A stretch of DNA of 64,000 bases from Lepisosteus oculatus (lineage: Eukaryota > Chordata > Actinopteri > Semionotiformes > Lepisosteidae): contig NC_090706.1 in the NCBI RefSeq assembly GCF_040954835.1, forward strand, positions 28,591,148 through 28,655,147, written 5' to 3'. The notes beneath the pieces were generated by a model, which had not been told where the DNA came from, made no database searches, and saw only the letters and a list, made by a program, of their open reading frames with translations. The position numbers were made by a program, and so were the translations under genes. Position 1 is the first letter of the stretch. Each line of letters starts with the position of its first letter. Below are positions 56,496 through 64,000 of the stretch, one piece after another.

Positions 56496-59400
56496 TTCCA
56501 GAGCATATTATTTTCCCAATATCCTTGCTCCATTGAGAACCTTTACAAACACTTGGAGACAGGCAGGGTTTCTTACCCTTAGTCTAAAACAGAATGTGAA
56601 CTGAGTGTTAAATCTTTGATCAATTGATGCCACTCATTTAAATATCATTTTTACTGTGCAAAAAAACCCCTGAATGTTTCCCAAACAGCCACCTTCAGAG
56701 TAAAAACCGGCGACCCGTTATCTGCGTGTTAACTACCAAACCGAATAAGGAAGAGAGAAGCAACTGGTTGTCCACTCCCAGATTTTTGATAATTACCTGA
56801 AATTTATGTAGACCAGAGGAAAATGTGATTTTCTAATTAACATGCACACAAAACATGAACATTTGAACATTTTGGAGTGTGAAAGCCTGTAAATATGAGC
56901 GGAGCCGATTTACAAAGATAAGAGTGTCACGTTGAGGACAGAGTTTGGTGGCTAACATCCCAGGATCTATAGAACAGTCACCCTTGCCAAACTTCACTCC
57001 ACACCTTTTCCTTCCTCTGTGTGTGACAAGGCCTTCACCCACTGAACAACAGCGATGCTCCCCACCTCAATGTCACTGACCGCTAGGAGAAAAATGAGAC
57101 CTGGAGAACAACAGGCATTCGGCTAGACTCCCTTTCACACAGTAAAAAGAACCGTTTGTCTGCTGCGTCCCTCGCTTCAAAGAGAAATAATTAACACCTC
57201 AAAGTGTTAGCAATGCACGAGGGGATAACCCAAGCTTTGGGGACAAAAACCCCATAAAAGCCTGTGCAGTATTAACAACCAGGAAATATTTTAAGGAGTT
57301 GCCTTTGCAAAATAAAAAAGGTTGTTAACAAGAACATAAGACTTTTTTCTGATGTGATAACGTACTGACTTTGCATATCAATTTTTTTGTGGGGTGTCTA
57401 TTAAAGGCCTTTTTGTTTGCAGCATCTAAGTTCTCCTTCACTTATGAACGTAGAAGAGTTCACAGGAGACTCAGCAATTTTCTTTCCCGGCACTTGATGG
57501 TAGAGGTTGCTGTTAGGATTCCATTGCTGTGCTGTGTATTCCTAATGGCATAGTGATGTAACAATATCAGTTATTCACAGCCATTTCTTTCTAGGAGATG
57601 GCAGTGTGCCTGCGCAAAGGACTCTGGGAAAAGAGGGTCTGAAGTCCCGTTGCTAAACCTATTTGAACAGGAGAGAGAATATTGATGTTTGTCCCGTCAT
57701 TCTTCAAGCACTTCATTAAATATTAAAAGTCTGGCCATGTGAATCCATCTGTCCATTATCAGCAAGCTTCTTATTCGTGGTGAGCGTTGTAGCAATGCTA
57801 TCCTAAAACACCAGGAAACTGTCTTTGGTGGATAGATTAACTGATTGGGTAGTTTAAATGAGGAATAGAAGTTGTTGTCATCATCATAAAAATTTTGAAT
57901 GGATTATACATTTAAGTTCTTAATTTTGCAGATGCATTTCCACAAATTCTGTTATACATTGCACTTTTATTTCTTAAATTCACTTCCCTAAAACCAGTCC
58001 ATGTTTACACCATATCTTGTGAATGTATACTTGAAAGCAAGAGGTGCTTTGAGTTTCTGTGCCTTTTGAAAGGAAGGGCTGTCAAACAGGGAGTGAGTTT
58101 GGCTACGCTGTTCTTTTTGTTGCACTTTTTTGACCAAATATGTAGGTGGATGCCTGCATACACTGTATATCCTCACTGCTCACATCATTTCCTCCACGCT
58201 GGATAACCATTTAACTCTGGTTAACACACAATACCTACTTAAATACTTTGAGAACATAGTGTTAACTGCTGGGCATGATGAATATATTTCTTCTTAGTGT
58301 ATTTAAGAAAGATGAAACTTGCCCAGCTTGCAGCCTGTGGCTTTTGAGAATAACTTCTCCAGTTTGGCACAGATTCAGGGTCCATATCAGTCCTACTTAC
58401 TGCTGCCAGCAGGGAACAAGATAAATCCTTCTTTTGAGGCAACCTGTTAATCTCCCCAGCTAGGCTTCCAGACCTAAACATTTCAAGTTAGGAGGTGGTG
58501 TAATTGTTATTTGTTTTCTTTTCATGCACCTATAAGGCTGAGAAACTGAATTTTTGCATAATACATACCATCTGTCCTGCCCTGAGAATCAGTCATTTAT
58601 GGTGATTTTGGGTGGGGAAAAAGTTACAGATGATATCTAAAGGAAAAACAGGAGCACACCATTCCCTGTCAGGCTGTCACTGGACCTTCAATCTTGCCGT
58701 TAGATTGTCTCATCGGCCAGCCTTAACAAAGATGTACTGTACTGTATAACTCATGGACAAGGCCCGTTTGAAATTGTTATTTTAAAGTAGATCAAATAGG
58801 TCCAGTCTATCAAAACGATTGAAGTCTCTTCATAAGGAGGCACTGCTGGTCATATTCATGAAGTTCCAGCAGAGGCGGAGGGGAGTTTTGTGATACAATC
58901 TTGCTTTTTATCCTGCCCTAGGAGAACCGTTGATCTTGTAACCTTGTTTCAAACAGCCTGTGACAGATCAACATAATTCCTGGGAGATGAGCTGGGAGTT
59001 TTCCGTGTTTCCCATTGTAAAGTGCTGCGCATGTGTTGTTTGTCTCTTTTGACACTTCACAAATGGATGTAGGTGAAGGGTTCACATCATTAAACTGTGT
59101 CAACACGTACAGTATGCAGCTCTCCAGGATTCTGCCCAGAGGAGATACGCGTAAGCACTTTTATCTGCTCAATGATGTAATGCGCAAGATAGCAACGTTA
59201 ATATGAACGCTGTCGCCATGGAAGCACCTCCCTGAAAGTCCAGCTAAACATTATTGGTTTGTGGGCTTTTTAAAAATTACTCGTCCATGAAGTTGATGGA
59301 CGCTTCCTTTTCGGCGTAATGGAGACTTTATGATAAATTTAACGTAAAAAATTGTCAATGTTTTAATTGTAACACAACAAGAGGTGACAACGTGTATAAA

Positions 59401-61346
59401 TGCATATACAGTAGGACAAAACAATTTGACATAAGCCGGTATACATGTACTATGACTCTCAAAGTCCCCAGGTTAGCTTTCACCTGAAAATACATCTCAT
59501 TAGAACATGAATAAGCCTTGAACAGTCATGCGTACTCATGTGCCCATAATGCCATTTGCACAATCAGGTGTTAATGATTATGCAGTTGCAATGATGTGTT
59601 GTGTGGTGTTTAGGAAGGACATATAACAGTGTTTTTTAGCTCCATTCAAATAAGGTGGTATGATTTGTTTTCTTTAAGGCACAGTATAGCACATGCTGTC
59701 CTGTGTCCAGTGGTATTGTGTTGTATGGTGTTGATGTAGAGGAAGCCATCCTGACCGTTATATTTCTACCAGGTAGAAAAGCTGCTGTAAGACAGCCACA
59801 TCACCCAGTGAAGACAGAGGAGGAAGAAAGAAGTCTCAGGTATCGAATAGCTCATAACGATCAGGAATGACTTCTCGACACAGACACTGACACTGACCTA
59901 AATAACATATATTACTGGCAATAGGTGTGTTTCTGTACAGTTATTTTCTTTAGTTCTATTTTTGCCTTTTGTTTAGGAAAACTAGTGTATTTCTACATCT
60001 CCTCAAGGAACATTGGCAACCGGCTCCTGGAGAAAGGAAGCACCACCTGGATAATGTTCGGAAACAATTCTATAAACAGTCTGGAGTAAATGTGCTTCAC
60101 ATGTCCTTTCTGAATTGTTTATGCCTGTTTGAGACAAAAAAAAAAGTTCAGGCCATGCAACGAGGAGAAATATCTAAAGAAAAGAGTAAAAAAAACAGGC
60201 AGAGGGAAAGGTGTTGCACATCCCGCGAGCTCATGTGACCGACCGGTGCAGTCCTCTGGCGTGTACAGACAGGGCCGGCTGCTAAGGTCTGCTCGTGCAA
60301 GTGTATTTTGCACAGTGCTTTGTTTATAACTCACACGGTCATTTTTCTTGTTCCGTCAGGAGACTTAGATAATCCAGACTTGGTCCCAGCCAAACAAATT
60401 GAAAATCTGAATCAAAAACAGTACAGGTAATCTGTTCATCAGTTTCCTCCTCCTCCTTTTCTCCCTCCATCTCATTCTTGACAACACATATGCACTAAAG
60501 CACAGAAATCCAAGCATGTGGTCACACATGAATCTGGAAATCACACGTTGTACATTACACATGCATACTACATTTTTACCCATAAATGCTGCTGGACAGT
60601 AGGAATAAACTCATGTTTATCTTGTGACTGTATAACCCCATGCATGCCTCAGCATCTCAGCGCAGCTTCACAGAATCTACAAGCACACCTGTGTCCATCG
60701 GCCAGCTTGTCTCCCACTGCCATCAGACGCTCAAACGCCCTCGCAGTCAGCGGTCCAGTTCGGGTGTGAAGGAATCGGGGTGTTGAAGGTGATTTGGAAC
60801 ACCACCGGGAAAGATCCCAGCCGCTGTAGGCTTCAGTCCCAGCAGACAGGGCACTGGCCAGGGAACCTCAAACCTGCCATCGGTGAAACAGAAATCCGCC
60901 CAGAACTGTATGGAAAAATGAGCTCCTGCAAATGAGGAGGCACCCCTGTCCAGAAAAGTACACTGTACTATCCACGCTGATCCAAAGAACCACCAGCCTG
61001 CACAAACAAGAGGAGGGAAATGTAAAGATGCTTATGGCATAGAACAGCACCCTCAGGGTCAATAGCAAGGCCAGGTCTCCAGCTGCCCTGGGATACCTCT
61101 TCCAAAGCACGAAAGGAGCAGAAGTCAAAGGTCAGCACATATACAGTATTCCCCTAATGGATAGTATCATCCACAGACCCCTGAGGAGAGCGAGCCGTTA
61201 CTCAAGACGGTCTGAAGAACGGGCACAGATTTACAGGCTGACACATTTTTCTTACTGCAAGTAGTAACAGAACTGGTGAAACTCTTCAACTCAGAAAAAA
61301 ATTGGGGTCTGTAATCTAACTTAATAGGTGACACAAGAAGGAAGGT
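56496..61346. other. Unannotated stretch
   Basis: 4.9 kb of unique-looking AT-rich DNA. Small frames only; no motif, repeat family or RNA gene was recognised. Confidence 0.45.
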
Positions 61347-61420
61347 GAGTTTGTGCTGATGAAATCCACGCAAATCTAGTTATGAGTTTGTGCTGATGAA
61401 TTCCACGCAAATCTAGTTAT
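61347..61420. repeat. 37-bp tandem duplication
   Basis: Two adjacent 37-bp copies starting GAGTTTGTGCTGATGAA and ending CAAATCTAGTTAT, with one difference (AAATCC versus AATTCC). A recent local duplication. Confidence 0.93.
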
Positions 61421-61686
61421 GTCCCCACTGTCTGATAGGATAGGCTCAGACTCAATGCAACCCTGTATTTTGAACTGATGTGTTGGTTTCTATTTGCTAT
61501 TTTAATGCCTCAGTACTACTGGGTGTGCTAAATAACCCCAAATCAAGTCAAACCTTTAGACACGGTTTTATGTAAAAGCCCTAACACAATGTTAACAGTT
61601 TTCCTTGCTATGTACAGTATGTCTGTATGTTTAACACACCTGTGCTCTGTACTTCCTTTCAAGAAGGAGGGAAAATGCTTTTTAAG
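61421..61686. other. Unannotated gap
   Basis: Nothing recognised. Confidence 0.4.
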
Positions 61687-61795
61687 ATTATAGGAATAGT
61701 TATAAACAAGAAGAGGCCTTCAGCTTTTCTAGCCTGTGTTCTAGTTAACTGATCCAACCCCTTTTTTTGAAAGAAGCTAAGGAATCAATTTAAAA
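61687..61795 (-). mobile_element. CR1-like LINE 3' fragment
   Basis: TATAAACAAGAAGAGGCCTT followed by CTAGCCTGTGTTCTAGTTAA, CTGATCCAA and AAAGAAGCTAAGGAATC, matching the antisense 3' end of CR1-like LINEs of the type at 38.3-39.2 kb. It lies just outside a SINE target duplication. Confidence 0.5.
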
Positions 61796-61832
61796 AACAT
61801 GGCCGGCTTGTTTCACACTACCACAGCTCTTT

Positions 61833-62361
61833 AATTCTTTACACTTATACAGTATAACTCTTTTCTGGACACTAAACTCAAAGCACTTTACAGGTAATGG
61901 AGATCCCTTCCACCGACACCAGTGTGCAGCCCCACCTGGATAAGGCGATAGAGCACCTGTACGCTCACCACACACCAGCTCTCAGTGGGGAGGAGAACAG
62001 AGTGATGAAGCCAGTTCAGAGATGGGGATTATTAGGAGGCCACGACTGTTAAAGGCCAAGGTAGCTGGGGGTAACACCCCCCGTCTTTTCGAGAAACACC
62101 CTGCAATTTTTAATGACCATAGAGAGTCAGAACCTTGGTTTAACATCTCATCTGAAGGACAGTGCCTTTTTACAGTATAGTATCCCTGTCACTATACTGG
62201 GGCATTAGGACCCACACAGACGGCAGGGTGAGCACCCCCTACTGGTCCCACTGACACCTCTTCCAGCAGGAACCTGAGCTTTCCTAGGAGTTCAGGCACT
62301 GGCCCGGTTCCCACCTGCTGGGCTTCAGAGGGCTGCCAGTTGTGAATTGCAGGGTAATATG
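61833..62361 (-). mobile_element. 5S rRNA-derived SINE with 7-bp TSD, full length
   Basis: Minus-strand copy with tail (ACACTTATACAGTATAACTC), CTCAAAGCACTTTACAGG, the full body, and the 5S head at the right (CACTGGCCCGGTTCCCACC, GCCAGTTGTGAATTGCAGGG). GCTCTTT occurs at 61826-61832 and 62362-62368, an exact 7-bp duplication. The best-delimited SINE in the window: 529 bp. Confidence 0.95.
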
Positions 62362-62368
62362 GCTCTTT

Positions 62369-63158
62369 GTGCAAATATGTGCCTCCTGTTCTTAGGTTTT
62401 AATGCACTTCAAATGAACTGATATACAAAATCTGTCTGAACCAGAAAGGAAAGTAGAGAAATTTCAGTCGCGGCTGTCAGTTTGAACTTAGACAGTTTAA
62501 AGCCTGATACAAAACACAGGCTCCTCACAGCTTGCGGGGATGATCCATCACTTGAAAAACAGTGAGTTTTCTATACAGTACAGTCTGCGGCTTCTTCCCC
62601 AGTGAGAAAGAGAGATAAGCAGTTCCCTGTACGGGCAAATGAGGATAGCAAACTGTCACTTAAGCGCAGAAGAATGTCCAGATGAAAGAGAAGGAATGTA
62701 CAATAGGACCACAGATTGAGTTTAGACTAGAGGGGGAACATGTGTGTGTTGTGAAATTGCTGAAGGCTGATATCATTCTTGAAAAAATATCTTGCTTAAT
62801 AGGTGTTTCCTGAAAAACATCATTCTTTATTTTAAGAAATGGAAGTTCAGGCTCAGTAGCCCAAGTTACTGTACATGAAGCTTTCTGCTTCTGAGACACG
62901 ATGTCTACATTAAGGGGGATACTCTGTATAGTCTGTGTATACTACTAAAATGTATACAGTATGTGGTTTCATCTGTCAGTTATGTGAAATATTTTGCTGA
63001 TAAGATACACTTGGTGCATGTTTTTTTTAAGAGCGAGAGAGTTGATTATTTTTTCTTTGCCTGATTTTGCTTGAGGAACTGTTTTCCCCTCTCTCTCCCC
63101 ACCCAATGTTCTTTTGAGGTGTTTGTGGGGGAAAAAAACAACTTTGGTGAGAGAACAA
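62369..63158. other. Unannotated stretch
   Basis: Nothing recognised; includes one ATACAGTACAGT pair of the frequent heptamer. Confidence 0.4.
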
Positions 63159-63595
63159 CACACAGATCAGGGGAGGAGAGAGAAACTGTACAAGACCAGA
63201 GTGGGGCTCAGTCCTCCTGCAGCCCCACGACACACAGATCAGGGGAGGAGAGAGAAACTACTTCACCAGTTGAATTAAAGGAGACTTTAAGAAGCCCAGA
63301 GTGTACAAACCAAGGCTGGAATTTAGCCAGGGCATCCTACTCTTATTGACAACCTCCAGTGGAGGTTGCAATGACCAACTAGACAGGACCTCAGATTAAC
63401 GTCTCATATGAAGAATGGTAGCACAGCATCTTCAGTTACTACAGTATACTGGAGCACTGCAGTGGAATTCACGAAAGAGCACCATCTGATTGACAAAAAA
63501 CTCCCAGCATCCATCTGGTTTTCCTAAGTAGTCTCCCATCCCAGGACTAAACAGGCCCAACTCTGCTTGACTTCTGAGATATCACGGCATCTGCA
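63159..63595 (-). mobile_element. 5S-SINE (second type) with 72-bp tail repeat
   Basis: On the minus strand the 5S-like head lies at about 63520-63590: the complement of AGTCTCCCATCCCAGGACTA, ACAGGCCCAACTCTGC and TTGACTTCTGAGAT, closer to real 5S rRNA than the first SINE type. The body follows (ACCTCAGATTAACGTCTCAT; CATCCTACTCTTATTGAC). The tail at 63159-63272 has one whole and one partial 72-bp unit starting CACACAGATCAGGGGAGGAG. The tail unit equals that at 29.4 kb. Confidence 0.78.
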
Positions 63596-64000
63596 AAACA
63601 GTGGTGATGCTGCTGTCTTTGTAGCATTGAAATGTTGTGTCCTGTTACAAATACAAAGAGAAATCAAGTACAGTAGGGTTATGTCATGGTGCAGGATAGA
63701 AAAGCATGGTAAAACATGAGGCCCCTTAGGCTAGTCACAGTAAATACAAAGTCTTGCAAAATGTGTCGTGCGAGTTTCAGGTTGTTAATTTTCTCCAGGA
63801 GCTCTTCCGGCCCAAAATTGGTTGCTCCTGGGACATGTGGTACAGAAGCAAGAAACCTGTAAGTTGCACACTGTAGCTAGTCAACTTTGGAAGGAATCTC
63901 ATGTTATTTATCAGGTGACTGGCATAGCTTTATCATGCAACTTACAGTCCGAAAGGAAATGAAAAATAAAAATAATTAAAGTGCACCTCGAGGTCGTCTT
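63596..64000. other. Unannotated end of window
   Basis: Nothing recognised. Confidence 0.4.

Noticed and set aside
63520..63590. 5S rRNA gene
   Set aside because: Only part of 5S is present, with many substitutions and fused to a SINE body, so it is a SINE head.

Overview
This is nuclear DNA from a ray-finned fish. It carries V-SINE superfamily SINEs, 5S rRNA-derived SINEs, an L2-clade LINE, CR1-like LINE remnants, Tc1-like ends and LTR-like elements of kinds common in fish genomes. The species cannot be fixed from the sequence. A non-teleost such as a gar, bowfin or sturgeon is a guess, not a result. I found no protein-coding gene, no convincing exon chain, no rRNA or tRNA gene and no CRISPR array. 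Every open frame I examined reads as chance sequence or lies in a repeat. The only real coding traces are decayed reverse-transcriptase pieces at 16.8-17.2 kb (minus strand) and 38.3-39.2 kb (plus strand).

Layout. 0-13 kb is repeat-rich: V-SINE copies, a hAT-type miniature element with an 8-bp target duplication (992-1311), two LTR-like elements (3474-3870, 9826-10210), three 5S-SINE copies, a pair of foldback elements (10678-11086) and a nested stack at 11.2-12.3 kb. 13-18 kb holds candidate conserved noncoding blocks and the L2 LINE. 18-31 kb holds sparse SINEs and two oppositely oriented LTRs of one family, at 23.4 and 27.3 kb. 34.7-39.2 kb is a second dense cluster: a V-SINE, a Penelope-like inverted insertion with a hammerhead-like motif and a 14-bp flanking repeat, a 38-bp minisatellite with 190-bp higher-order spacing, and a CR1-like LINE. 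39-61 kb is mostly unique, AT-rich sequence with a few SINEs and one short tandem array. 61-64 kb ends with a 7-bp-TSD 5S-SINE and a second 5S-SINE type.

The elements are linked. The 5S-SINEs end in the same 3' block as the L2 LINE in this window, which suggests that L2 machinery moved them. Their (AAT)n tails have grown into microsatellites. A second 5S-SINE type carries a 72-bp tandem unit in its tail at two loci 34 kb apart. AT-rich, repeat-free blocks with homeodomain-type TAATTA cores suggest that the window may lie in a regulatory gene desert, but only alignment to other genomes can test that. Across all elements and unique DNA the heptamer TACAGTA/TACTGTA is strikingly over-represented.
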